Source: an uncultured Eubacterium sp. (lineage in GTDB: Bacteria > Bacillota > Clostridia > Lachnospirales > Lachnospiraceae). From it: 56,973 nucleotides of DNA. Location of the stretch: NCBI GenBank assembly GCA_910586445.1, contig CAJUHV010000019.1:1-56973 (forward strand). The letters are read 5' to 3'. The notes under the pieces were generated by a model. That model saw nothing but the letters and a program-made list of their open reading frames with translations, searched no databases and was not told where the DNA came from. Shown here piece by piece: positions 10,301-18,380 of the stretch. The translations under genes and the position numbers were made by a program. How positions within the stretch are numbered: the first letter of the stretch is position 1; the number at the start of each line of letters is the position of its first letter.

Positions 10301-10582
10301 ATCATGCAGGGCAGCTGCCAGAATCAGCAGCTCCATTTCCCCGGCGGACAGTTTTTCAATATAGTCTCCTAACAATCCTCCCATAGCGTCCAGCACATTT
10401 AATACATGTGTACCGTCATGCAGTGTATAGTTTTTAAATTCACTGCGTACATCGTTTAAATAATTCATCGCCATCCGGCAGACTTTCTCCACCCAGGTGA
10501 TTCGTTCCCTGTCCTGCGGTATTTTTTCACAATAGCTGTTCCATAACGCAGTATCTTCCAATGTATTCGAATGCTGTTTCAT
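7322..10582 (-). CDS. HD-domain / HSP90-like GHKL ATPase protein
   Basis: A 1086-residue protein. The N-terminal about 300 residues form an HD phosphohydrolase-like domain, with TLHDGTHVLNVLD (H55, D56) and the key pair in ALHDIGMVYT (H93, D94), plus a later AASDADPLFCALLLRLADLLD. From about 330 comes an HSP90-type GHKL ATPase: DVFVRELLQNAVDAT (N box), IDDQGTGMT (DxGxG) and RFGIGFLSCF (second Gly box). The remaining about 500 residues are of unknown fold. Proteins joining HD and HSP90-like ATPases occur in stress and anti-phage contexts (family knowledge). Here it is the last gene of a group with AIPR and FRG proteins, which supports a defence role by inference. Four AAGGAT-type repeats precede the start. 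Confidence 0.8.
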   Translation of the reverse strand: MKQHSNTLEDTALWNSYCEKIPQDRERITWVEKVCRMAMNYLNDVRSEFKNYTLHDGTHVLNVLDAMGGLLGDYIEKLSAGEMELLILAAALHDIGMVYTEEEKEYCFEDEQACKDFLMKNAAEWIGCASKDWPEDLKQWYLRALHPFRIFEVLENKEWKAVFAKRPSQIVAKKCIEAVCQAHGEEPKELYNNPDLEYLAASDADPLFCALLLRLADLLDFDDTRAPRVLYTYVADNAQSREEWDKHQASAGFYYPAYPSIKELPYKACCKNPTIEHSVRKFLDWIDEELENCARLQKYCHMGWRQEFPFPRAVLRSEIESDGYMSGDFCMTMDQERILKLLMGENLYDSRDVFVRELLQNAVDATLLRGEMDSGFMPQQSRIDFWEWADREGNLWFRIDDQGTGMTLGMLQRYFLKVGNSYYMSEELKRDLSGYGRSKDYQSISRFGIGFLSCFLCGDYVEVSTLYFDPEKNRREDTAVRQSQMPKYGLRLEVTGLKGYYTLKNQAERHAADPLPAPDFYSTKENNRINGINGKNWIERHGYRAEPGTSVVIRLEPGRLGALSLRETVEKYLCAARMPVYYNNKRVGKTYEEVMQAVHKIAGERAYELNAGAKERFDQCFPAIRGNYPKLVMTVIPLDTEEDQVMPNLSGALVKYDVRFDKEPRWKDKDQVYFVKGYVNSSDMVPNVNLASGNVQDPEGLNIYNLPSLASWDFLEARYGIDKAEALKAALKKFSSCPETEDQLGEAWKPFAGRYMLQVVWAAFVNKYNEGKMTLQNDEYGGLDLYSIIGKHVKTGITCIYQGVLADAGLSLCVLKDGCGVILLLDGECKPVVEISRTKIVNISLKLLTGMQGILNKYRMIDKNAYMPREYEMIDIEKQPLTEWRKVCQSSVGRWMVQNHGDILEQIMENADGAFERLRSKYFRRELRVIYRVFLAYLQDHYSMEICYEQRQNIKVYENSLHNQTQSYDLFPPMLFCHAASDQSRRYICHARLFERRGITADHPFMIWLLEHAVQLNQYFHRQFQQIVDCLYQRDASDLIKEYAAVREQLCVLSAHYNLDVSALPELDMDDFWVPEAHIDEAECPF

Positions 10583-10630
10583 CCTTAATTATCCTTATTT
10601 ATCCTTAATTATCTTTTTCATAATCCTTAA
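10583..10630 (-). repeat. Repeated AAGGAT motif upstream of the HD/HSP90 gene
   Basis: The minus strand has AAGGAT about four times at roughly 10-17 bp spacing just before the ATG at 10582. The nearest copy touches the start codon, and the next gives a plausible ribosome site. Copy number here could alter translation, by inference. Confidence 0.55.
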
Positions 10631-10653
10631 TGTTCATTTTATATGCATATCTG

Positions 10654-11235
10654 CTACCATTGAAACACAGGCTCGGCAGAATTTTCATACCAGTAGATCT
10701 CGTTTCTATTTACCTCTGCCAACGCACACAATCTCTCCATCTGCCCCTTTTTGACCCTTATATTTGATGTCGTCCCCATCCAGTAAGTATCTGAGCCTAT
10801 TTCGATCGTCTTTACACCGTTTCTAAAATACCCATCTTTCTGATTTACCTGCTCCTGATCTTTTGTAAGCCATTTTGTAATGCTTCTATTATCCATTTTA
10901 TCCCATACCTGAGGATAATGGTTTAATATATACGCTACTGTAATTTTCATTGCCTCTGCCATGCTTTTTACCTCAGTCCGCCTGGCATTCAGTACAACGT
11001 ATCTATAGGCAGAGCCTCCTGTTACACCATGCCCTGCGTTATCCGGCCGATCTATGCTGTTAGAATCCGAAGAGCCTGCAGCAGCCGGTTTATTATTTGA
11101 AGCTTCAGCAGAAGCTTTATCTGCATCTGTAATATTTTTTGAAATATTTATAGAAAAAACAGATACAAATTCTTTGATATATTTTATCAAATTCTTGTCT
11201 TTATGTATATATTCTATATTTGCCGTATCGTACAC
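10654..11235 (-). CDS. Hypothetical protein, possibly detached AIPR C-terminus
   Basis: The 193-residue frame beginning at a GTG (11235) has a Lys/Asn-rich start, a Ser/Ala/Asn linker (roughly residues 40-75) and a compact C-terminal domain (YVVLNARRTEVKSMAEAMKI to YWYENSAEP) that I do not recognise. No good ribosome site precedes the GTG. The frame is open upstream to about 11350, reading GGILRKYFEKYGILDSNIF and then CYKDLIQIIERVYDTAN, which looks like genuine coding sequence overlapping the end of the AIPR frame. The simplest reading is that a second frameshift separated this domain from the AIPR protein. An independent overlapping gene is the alternative. Confidence 0.55.
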   Translation of the reverse strand: MYDTANIEYIHKDKNLIKYIKEFVSVFSINISKNITDADKASAEASNNKPAAAGSSDSNSIDRPDNAGHGVTGGSAYRYVVLNARRTEVKSMAEAMKITVAYILNHYPQVWDKMDNRSITKWLTKDQEQVNQKDGYFRNGVKTIEIGSDTYWMGTTSNIRVKKGQMERLCALAEVNRNEIYWYENSAEPVFQW

Positions 11236-11252
11236 TCGTTCTATGATCTGAA

Positions 11253-12651
11253 TCAGGTCTTTGTAGCAGTCATTCTTTTTAAAAATATTAGAATCCAGTA
11301 TTCCGTATTTTTCGAAGTATTTACGTAATATTCCACCAGTGCAGCAAACCTTTCAATCCCTTCTGTCAGCTGGCTTTCTACCATTTCCAGTGAATAACTG
11401 AATGCAGTAAAATCTCCTCCCTTTGCTCCGGCTCTGCCTTTTACACCCGAAAAACCATTCAACAGCTGAACAAGCGCCGCAGTAAAATACCATTTTCCAT
11501 TTCTAATTACCGTCAAAATATCTGCTTTTTCTGCTTTCAGCTGCTTTCTCAGCTCATCGTATTTTAAAGATATCTGCCATGCAAACCACGCCGCACCATA
11601 GAACCGCTGGAACACCGTGTCTTTTTCTTCTTCTGCCTCCATCCACTGATCTGGAAAAACATCCTTCTGCTGAAAAATATATTTCCCTTCATCGTTAATA
11701 TTATATTTCAAAAGTTCATTTGCACTCTTGCTTCTTGCCTCTCCCGGCCTGCCCATGCATGCTTTTACAGCCCTTACAAAAGAAATCAGCTCCAGCTGCT
11801 GATTCTTTAAGCTTTCGTCTCCCCTGCGCGCTATTCGAAAAGATGTCTGTCCGGTCTCTATTCCCCGGTCAAGATAATCAGCCAGCTTCTCTACAAACGG
11901 CGTAGTATATACAATATCTTCAATTTTAACAGGCTTCTGGCGGTTTAACGCTACGCTGATTTCTTTTGCCAGCGCACGCTCCTCTTTGGGCACACAGATC
12001 ACCCTGACCATTACCATTGCCCTTTTGGAATCTGCACTCTGAGCCTCCAGAACCTTTTTCTTGGAGGCATCCTGCGTTTTTGCACACTCATATTCCAATT
12101 CAAAAAAATATTTGGCAGATGCTGTAATTGTCTGTGCGCCATTGATCACAGAAAATTCCGGTTCCTCATCTGCCTCAATCTGATCTAAAAAGATTGTTTC
12201 CGGGCTTCTATATCTCATATCGTTATATTCTGCCAGAATCGTGATTCCATTATTTTTATACCAGAAATAATCCGGCTCATCCTTCAAAGTCTTGCAGATT
12301 TCCCTGTCCACGCCCAGCATCTCATTGATCCCAAACCGCACGTTATTATTAAAAAGCTGGTCTCCTATTCTGTCATAAATCTCGACCAGCTGAAACAAAT
12401 CAACTGCAAAAACTACTGCATGCAGCATATCTTTATGCAATCCGCCGGAACATTTTTCCACAGAAGCTTCTCTGTTGATAAACCCAGAAACCGGCGGCAT
12501 ATGCAGGGTCTCAAATTTCTTTATATTTTTCAGACACACAGTCTGTTTTGTATATGCCTGCACAATGACATACGTATATTTCACGGTTATCCGTTTCGTT
12601 TTGTTCCCCGCTGCTATTTTATTCTGCACTTTTTTAGAAAAGCTTTTTTTT
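11253..12651 (-). pseudogene. AIPR-family protein, main part (frameshifted)
   Basis: This part has the signature of AIPR (abortive infection phage resistance) proteins: LFNNNVRFGIN, FWYKNNGITILAE, FSVINGAQTITA, then EISVALNRQKPVKIEDI and a C-terminal helical region. It continues without a stop from the A9 run, where the upstream frame (12634-12909) stops. Removing one A gives a continuous IVKKSFSKKVQNKIAAGNKT. Family members are around 550-650 residues, and the two halves together fit. It sits between an FRG-domain gene and an HD/HSP90 gene. As sequenced it would be inactive unless slippage at A9 restores the frame. AIPR proteins are linked to phage defence, but their mechanism is not well defined. 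Confidence 0.75.
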
Positions 12652-12909
12652 TACAATCTGTTCAAAAAGCAGGTCCTCATCTTTTTTGTATACCGCCAAT
12701 ATAAGCTTCTCGCTGCTCTCAATCCGCAGCGCATCAGAATCACTGATACAATCCTCTTTCGCACAGGACAGCCGAATCAGCTCTTCTCTGGCATTTTCAT
12801 CCTCCCACCACTCATCATCTGCATTGTCCCCCTGATTCTCAAGCACCTGATTAATATGTTTTCGAAACAGCTCGCAGCGCCTTGTCTTTTCACTTTTTAA
12901 CTCCATCAT
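12634..12909 (-). pseudogene. AIPR-family protein, N-terminal part
   Basis: The start is probably MMELKSEKTRR (ATG at 12909 or 12906). The FRG stop lies 17 bp upstream, and GGACGAAAG gives only a weak ribosome site. The acidic, helical region (ENQGDNADDEWWEDENAREE, then LIRLSCAKEDCISDSDA) corresponds to the start of AIPR proteins and ends at a stop directly after the A9 run at 12644-12652. One base less in the run fuses it to the main AIPR frame. Confidence 0.65.
12644..12652 (-). repeat. A9 homopolymer in the AIPR gene
   Basis: There are nine T on the plus strand (A9 in the coding strand). With nine A the frame closes eight residues later; with eight A it continues into the AIPR core. A9 is long enough for polymerase slippage (general knowledge), so the lesion may be reversible. 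Confidence 0.8.
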
Positions 12910-12925
12910 CTTTCGTCCGCCCCGC

Positions 12926-14098
12926 CTAATTTTCTCTAATTGTAAGCTTCTCATACGAGAATCCGTTAATCCGATTATCCTGCATATTTCTAGAAAATGT
13001 TTTGATATACTGGTTATACTGCCCGACAGCCTGTTTCATTTCTTCTTTTTCCAGCACCGCATATTCCGTCTCTCTGTTGTATTCCATAAATTCCAAAATC
13101 CCCATGCGGTAATGGTTAATCCTGCATTCGATGTGGATCAAAATCTTTTCTATATCGTTCTCTATCCCATGTTCTGTACTGCTTAGTATATCGCTGCGTT
13201 TTCTGCCCTTCTGCTCAATGACATAGTCTAAATAATAGATCAATTCTTTTTTCAGCCGGCTTAAAGCATACCAGAGCTCATTGTGACAGGTAAAAGCCTC
13301 TGAATTGAGCCTTCTGCTCTTACTGCTGAGCTCCTTGACCAGATTAATAATCTCTGGATATATGCTGCCTGTGTGAATGCCAAACAATAGATTTAAATCC
13401 TGACGGATCTGTGCCTTAACCTTCTTTGGAATCAGAATCCCGCAGTATATATACTCCGGCAGGCTTTCCGGTTCCTCTCCCGGAAAAAGAATAAACGCTC
13501 CCTGCTGCGCTATAATTCTATTGTTCTGCTTTGCGTGATCTATAAATTTGTGATTGTTTCTAAAAAGGTCGTTTTTCAGATACCAGTCCTTATCCCTGTT
13601 AATAATCGTTTTGTAATTGTCATTTGTATTATCCGCACTGGGACTGAATATCTCGTCAATGAAAAACAAATACACCATCCCATCCTGATCATCCATATAC
13701 GCTTCATCATAATGATAATAAGGTGTCACTGCAAAATACAGGGCCACCAGACAATTATAAGACACATCCAGAAGCCTGCTTGGAAATTCGCCGTGCTGGG
13801 CATCTATTGCATTGTCTAAATATCTGTTTTCTCCGGTCAGCCTGTTCTGCCGCATAGTATCAAACAGATTTTTTTCAAAAAAGACATTTTCATTTAAATA
13901 ATCCTTTCGAAAAATATTCGGTCGGCACGGCTGATCATAAACCTCTGGTTCTCCACGGTATACTACAATGCCGTCTCCCTGCTGCCTGTTTTTTATGCAG
14001 ACACTGACCCGGTTTAGGTATTCTGAAATATTGCTGACATTGCAGGCGCTGTCCATAATTTTTTCTTTTGGAAGGGTATTTCTATGCATACTGTCCAT
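12926..14098 (-). CDS. FRG-domain protein
   Basis: The start is the ATG at 14098 (MDSMHRNTLPKEK), with GGAGG 5 bp upstream inside the end of the UDG gene. The N-terminal half has FRG-domain landmarks: IVVYRGEPEVYDQPCRPNIF, then AQHGEFPSRLLDVSYNCLVA and LYFAVTPYY. FRG domains are named for the Phe-Arg-Gly-like YRG motif and occur in proteins near toxins, ADP-ribosyl enzymes and defence genes. Their chemistry is not settled. The C-terminal half is helical (KELSSKSRRLNSEAFTCHNE and onward) and unfamiliar. It is tightly coupled: it starts at the UDG stop and ends 17 bp before the AIPR start. A role in the same defence-like operon is inferred. Confidence 0.8.
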   Translation of the reverse strand: MDSMHRNTLPKEKIMDSACNVSNISEYLNRVSVCIKNRQQGDGIVVYRGEPEVYDQPCRPNIFRKDYLNENVFFEKNLFDTMRQNRLTGENRYLDNAIDAQHGEFPSRLLDVSYNCLVALYFAVTPYYHYDEAYMDDQDGMVYLFFIDEIFSPSADNTNDNYKTIINRDKDWYLKNDLFRNNHKFIDHAKQNNRIIAQQGAFILFPGEEPESLPEYIYCGILIPKKVKAQIRQDLNLLFGIHTGSIYPEIINLVKELSSKSRRLNSEAFTCHNELWYALSRLKKELIYYLDYVIEQKGRKRSDILSSTEHGIENDIEKILIHIECRINHYRMGILEFMEYNRETEYAVLEKEEMKQAVGQYNQYIKTFSRNMQDNRINGFSYEKLTIREN

Positions 14099-14100
14099 CA

Positions 14101-14673
14101 CTACCTCCATTGACCTTTCAGAAATTCATCCCGCTTTTTTACAGCTTCGCTAAAATCCGCCTTCACTGCCTCATACTTGGATGGATCACGCAGGACTGCC
14201 GAAGGGTGGTATGTCGCGGTCAGCGCACAGTCCTTCCTGCATGTCCAGGTGCCGTGCTGTCTGGTTATCTTAAAATCCTGTGAAATAATACGCTGCGCGG
14301 CAACGCGCCCGAGACAGACAATGATTTTGGGCTTTAATAGAAATGTTTCGTATTTTAGATATGGAAAACACGCTTCTTTTTCATCCTCTTTCGGATCACG
14401 GTTTCCCGGAGGATGACATTTTAAAATATTTGTAATATAAATCTGCTCCCTGCTCAACCCGCATTCCCGCAAAAGCCTGTCCAATATATCCCCAGACCGC
14501 CCGACAAACGGAATCCCCTGCTGGTCTTCCTGTGCACCGGGCGCTTCGGCAATCAGCATAATGTCCGCCTGACGGTCTCCGCGCCCCATAACCGGAAGAT
14601 ATCTGGTCTGGCTCAGCGGGCAGCATGTACAGGCAGCAATATGCTCTTGTATATCATTCCATGTATACTGCAT
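14101..14673 (-). CDS. Family 4/5-type uracil-DNA glycosylase (Fe-S)
   Basis: The 190-residue protein matches bacterial Fe-S uracil-DNA glycosylases. CTCCPLSQTRYLPVMGRG gives the first Cys ligands, then LIAEAPGAQEDQQGIPFVGR (motif with the catalytic-loop GEAPG-like AEAPG), ILKCHPPGNRDP, a Cys in IIVCLGRVAAQRI and the C-terminal ATYHPSAVLRDPSKY (HPS motif). It excises uracil from DNA in base-excision repair. Length is normal for the family. It heads the FRG/AIPR/HD-HSP90 group and may simply be the neighbouring housekeeping gene that provides the promoter; a defence-linked role is possible but unproven. Confidence 0.92.
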   Translation of the reverse strand: MQYTWNDIQEHIAACTCCPLSQTRYLPVMGRGDRQADIMLIAEAPGAQEDQQGIPFVGRSGDILDRLLRECGLSREQIYITNILKCHPPGNRDPKEDEKEACFPYLKYETFLLKPKIIVCLGRVAAQRIISQDFKITRQHGTWTCRKDCALTATYHPSAVLRDPSKYEAVKADFSEAVKKRDEFLKGQWR

Positions 14674-14772
14674 AAAATCTCCTTTGCGATATAGTTTCTG
14701 ATAATATTATATACATAATCCTTGGAAAAGTAAAGAATTGCATAAAAGACACAAAAACCGCCTTAGCTCTAG

Positions 14773-14815
14773 AGTGTAAAGCTTATTGAACTGTCAGTAT
14801 GCTTTACACTTTTTT
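14773..14815 (+). terminator. GTGTAAAGC hairpin with T run
   Basis: Arms AGTGTAAAGC (14773-14782) and GCTTTACACT (14801-14810) are followed by a T run, like a rho-independent terminator reading rightwards. It stands between two divergent genes, where no rightward gene ends, so it may be a leftover of the same repeat found at 20424-20465. The rest of the 14674-14975 gap holds promoter sequences and nothing else recognised. Confidence 0.55.
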
Positions 14816-14925
14816 ATATGCATCCTCAATTAACATTTCATAAAACTTAGTCTGACCGTCATTCAAATGATACCGAAAAAAGTGTGTTCTGTGATATATG
14901 GCTGAAATCACTGATCTTCTAATGA

Positions 14926-14931
14926 TATAAT
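14926..14931 (+). promoter_or_regulatory. Extended -10 promoter of the secreted-protein gene
   Basis: TGATATAAT gives a consensus -10 with the upstream TG of an extended -10 box, 45 bp before the ATG at 14976. The -35 region at about 14903 is weak. Confidence 0.55.
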
Positions 14932-14975
14932 GTCCCCAAATATACATCATTACATAATATCAAGGAGGGCCCAAT

Positions 14976-17459
14976 ATGAAACGGGGAAGTGCTTGCCGCG
15001 CAGAAAAATCATGCGCAGGAAAAGTCAGGAAACAGCTTTGTAAAAAAATACTGGCAGTTTCCCTATCGGCTGCCACAGCCGCTTCTTTACTGCCGCTAAA
15101 TACGACGGCTGTATCGGCTGCGGCAAAGACGTATGTAAGTATGCGTACCACATTTAAAACGCTGCTGGTCGGCCAGAAAAACCGCATGACGCTGAAAAAC
15201 AATACAGCAGGATGGAAGATTAAAACAATCTCCACAAACGACGAAAGTATTGCATCCGTATCCGCAAAGAAAGAAGACAGTTTTCAGATTCGAGGAAAAA
15301 GTGTCGGGCGGACGACTGTAAAGGCAGTATTAAAAACAACGTCCAGAAAAAAACATAATTCCAAAACTGTAAGGTGCCGGGTAAATGTAATTGCAGCAGA
15401 TGATTCCGCAACACCAGAACCGGAACCGCCGACGCAGCCGACGCCTGTAACGGAATCAGAGGTTTCCACACAGGAGCAGCTGGATCAGGCTCTGTTAAAC
15501 ACCAGCCTGAAAAAGCTGACAATCACGTCTGAACAGGCTGCAAAATTTGTAATTCCAACAGGATCATATCCAAATGTCAGCCTGATCGTAGATGCTCCTG
15601 CCGCGGATATCGAAAACAGCGGTGTGTTCCAGTCCATAGAAATCCGCGCAGTAAAACCGGATACATGGTTTGAAAAAGCAGTCGGCAACGTAATGCGGAT
15701 TACTGCAAAAGCAGCCCGTGTGATTGTAAATCAGGGCGCTCAGGTCAAAGAACTTACATTTCCGCAGGCAGATGCAGATGTGAAGCTGGAAGTAAACGGA
15801 AAAGCTGAACATATCCGCATTCAGTCTAAAATGAAGCTAGCTGTATCCGGCAGTCCTGAGACAGATTTATCTGTATCGGTAGAGCAGACAGCTGCAGATA
15901 CACAGATCGTATCAGAAACGCCGCTGAAACTCTCGCTGTTTGCTGCGGCATCACTGATATTTGAAAAAGGATCAGAAGGCAGTGCTGTCTCACTGGCTGC
16001 GGAAAGCACCAAGGCACAGATCAGCAATCTGACCTCAAAAGTAATTTCGGCAAAACGTCCAAACGGAACATCTGTAAATATATATGCCGGCCAGAAAAAC
16101 CTGCAGATCTCTTCGGATCATACGCAGAATACAGTTTCTAACGTATCCGGTTCCGGCTGGGATACGAATTCTAATACAGATAACAACACTGGCTCAGGCT
16201 CTGGTTCTGGCTCAGGTACGGGTTCCGGCTCACAGGATGAGAACAAAAACGACATACCAATTCCTAAAATGGAAGAAATCTTGAAAGGAATAAGTGCTAC
16301 ATTAGAAATGTACTCAGATGGCACTAACCGCGACGATACGAAAGTATACTGGGATTTTGTTTTCCAGCTGAAGAAAAATGTAACACTTTTTGAAGACCAG
16401 CCCCAGATCATGCTGCAGTATAACACTATGAATGTAGATGACGAAACAAAATGGAATGACAGCTCGGCTAGTCCCCTCCGGGCGCGTTCAACAATACAGA
16501 CCATCAAGGATTATCAGCTGTCAGGCAGCCGTCTGCCTACCACCACTTTTGTAGTGTATTTCCGCTATGCAGATAAAGAAAAAAATACTGCGGGTAAACC
16601 TATAAAAATAATATTCCAAGACTGGAATGAGGAAATTGTCCGCCAGCACGTCGCAGCTTTTGTGACACAGCGCGAAGCAGAGTGGAAGGATAAGCCATTC
16701 AGCTTAAAGATCCCGGTCAACACTCCGCAGGATCAGAGAATTACAATGGCATTTGACGAAAATAATCTGAAATCTGCTACCAATCTGAAAGAGCTGCCGC
16801 AATGGACAGGAGCCGGCCCAAAGGTTCCACAGATTCAGGCAGCAGACGTTATCCAAGCAATCGATCTGACAAAAGCAGCTGCAACTGTGATCATCAGTGG
16901 ATCTAGCCTGGAAAGCATGAAGAATGACAAAAAGGGAGAGTTTCATTGTAAGATAGAAATACCGATTAATCTGGCCATTCCAGCAGAACTGCCGGAAGGA
17001 AAATGCCAGTGGCGTACGCCAAATGCACAAGATACAAACTGGTATGATATCACAGACAACAAGATCTCATATGTACTGAACAAATACCTGACATGGGCAA
17101 CTGCATGTTCGGATACGCCGATTTCTCTCGAAATGGAGTTCCGCTACATGAGCGCAGGCGGAGCTACAGCATCCTCAGCTGGAGACGGAAGCGATTTATA
17201 TAGTTCGTCCCAAATTGTTATTCAGCCGTTTAATTCATCATTTGCAGACAGCTGCCTGTCTCTGATAGAGCAGAATGCAGATCTATTAGGAGAATCAGGA
17301 AATGTATGCTGCAAGCTGAATCTGAATAAAGGATTTACTGCAGACAATCTCGTGATAAAACCAGTTGGTGATCCAATGACAAAAGATCAGCTGGAGAAAA
17401 TAGACAGACTGCCGGCTGACTGGGAGATTCAAAGACCGCCGGCAGGGTTCCAGCCGTAG
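14976..17459 (+). CDS. Secreted Ig-like-domain protein
   Basis: The start follows AGGAGG with 7 bp spacing. An 827-residue protein with a basic N-terminus and a hydrophobic signal segment (KKILAVSLSAATAASLLPL), probably cleaved near VSAAA around residue 50. Residues of about 52-140 resemble a bacterial Ig-like (BIG2-type) domain: SMRTTFKTLLVGQKNRMTLK and KSVGRTTVKAV. A Pro/Glu linker (PEPEPPTQPTP) follows, then a beta-rich region reminiscent of repeated strands and a Gly/Ser linker (GSGSGSGTGSGS, around residue 410). The C-terminal about 400 residues have no motif I recognise. No LPxTG or membrane anchor is seen at the end. It is likely released or held to the surface non-covalently. A stem-loop (about 17480-17510) follows the stop. 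Confidence 0.75.
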   Translation: MKRGSACRAEKSCAGKVRKQLCKKILAVSLSAATAASLLPLNTTAVSAAAKTYVSMRTTFKTLLVGQKNRMTLKNNTAGWKIKTISTNDESIASVSAKKEDSFQIRGKSVGRTTVKAVLKTTSRKKHNSKTVRCRVNVIAADDSATPEPEPPTQPTPVTESEVSTQEQLDQALLNTSLKKLTITSEQAAKFVIPTGSYPNVSLIVDAPAADIENSGVFQSIEIRAVKPDTWFEKAVGNVMRITAKAARVIVNQGAQVKELTFPQADADVKLEVNGKAEHIRIQSKMKLAVSGSPETDLSVSVEQTAADTQIVSETPLKLSLFAAASLIFEKGSEGSAVSLAAESTKAQISNLTSKVISAKRPNGTSVNIYAGQKNLQISSDHTQNTVSNVSGSGWDTNSNTDNNTGSGSGSGSGTGSGSQDENKNDIPIPKMEEILKGISATLEMYSDGTNRDDTKVYWDFVFQLKKNVTLFEDQPQIMLQYNTMNVDDETKWNDSSASPLRARSTIQTIKDYQLSGSRLPTTTFVVYFRYADKEKNTAGKPIKIIFQDWNEEIVRQHVAAFVTQREAEWKDKPFSLKIPVNTPQDQRITMAFDENNLKSATNLKELPQWTGAGPKVPQIQAADVIQAIDLTKAAATVIISGSSLESMKNDKKGEFHCKIEIPINLAIPAELPEGKCQWRTPNAQDTNWYDITDNKISYVLNKYLTWATACSDTPISLEMEFRYMSAGGATASSAGDGSDLYSSSQIVIQPFNSSFADSCLSLIEQNADLLGESGNVCCKLNLNKGFTADNLVIKPVGDPMTKDQLEKIDRLPADWEIQRPPAGFQP

Positions 17460-17570
17460 GCAGCACTCAAAAATACCAACGATAGAAAGCACGCTGCGCG
17501 AACTTTCTATTGTCATGAATAAAAATTTGCTTTCTATCCCAAAAAATGTTATAGTGATTTCCAAGGACAG

Positions 17571-18326
17571 ATGCCGGAGTCTGCCAGATCAGCCCTGCGA
17601 AAAGCACGGCAGAACGGCCATCAGATTGTACTCTGCTCCAGCCGCTCAAAATATCAGATATATCCCTGGCTGTTAGAGCCTGGATTTGACGGCATTGTGG
17701 CTGCTGCCGGTGCTTATGCAGAACATAACGGCGAAATTATCTACCAGCATTTTATGTCAGAAGACGAACTATATAAGGCTGTCACACTGCTAGATCATGC
17801 AGGTGCCTGCTGCTCAGCTCAGGCAGCAGGCCGCATGATCACTTCTGCGTCCCACCGCATCAGGCATCTTGCCAGATTTAAAAAACTCGCAGACGAAGAA
17901 ATGATCAGCCAGATCTGGCAGCACGTTGAACTGTCCGATCAGATCTGGCAGCATGAGGACGTAGAAAAACTGGTATATTATGAATCCACAATGAATGTGG
18001 CAGAAATACAAAAACAGCCTGCAGGAATCTGCGACGTGACAGAATCCAGCTTTGAAACAGAACAGTCGGATTCCGGGGAAATCACTTGCTGCGGAATAAA
18101 TAAAGCACATGGAATGGAGAAATATATCATACATACCGGAATGGCAAAAGCAGATATCATAGCATTTGGAGACGGGCCGAACGATTTTGATATGATTTCA
18201 TATGCCGCTGTCGGCATGGCAATGGGAAATGCCGTAGAGGCACTCAAAAGCCAGGCTGATTTCGTAACAAAAGGAATCGATGAAGACGGCATAGCTTATG
18301 CGCTGCTGGAACTCGGGCTGATCTGA
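17571..18326 (+). pseudogene. Cof-type HAD hydrolase lacking the nucleophile motif
   Basis: The 251-residue frame matches Cof-type HAD phosphatases from the second motif on: MPESARSALRKARQNGHQIV, LCSSRS (motif II), FDGIVAAAGAYAEHNGEIIY, KAHGMEKYI (motif III Lys) and FGDGPNDFDMISYAAVGMAM (motif IV). The N-terminal DxDGT motif that carries the catalytic Asp is missing. The codons immediately upstream read YSDFQGQ, which looks like a damaged remnant of FDIDGT-type sequence, but there is a stop further up and no usable start. A short AAGGA 3 bp before the ATG gives poor initiation. The gene therefore looks 5'-truncated and catalytically dead; an unusual non-catalytic role cannot be excluded. Confidence 0.65.
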
Positions 18327-18380
18327 TTCAGCCGCCTGTACCATTTAAAATAAAACCCAGTCAGGCGAAAGGACTGTTGT

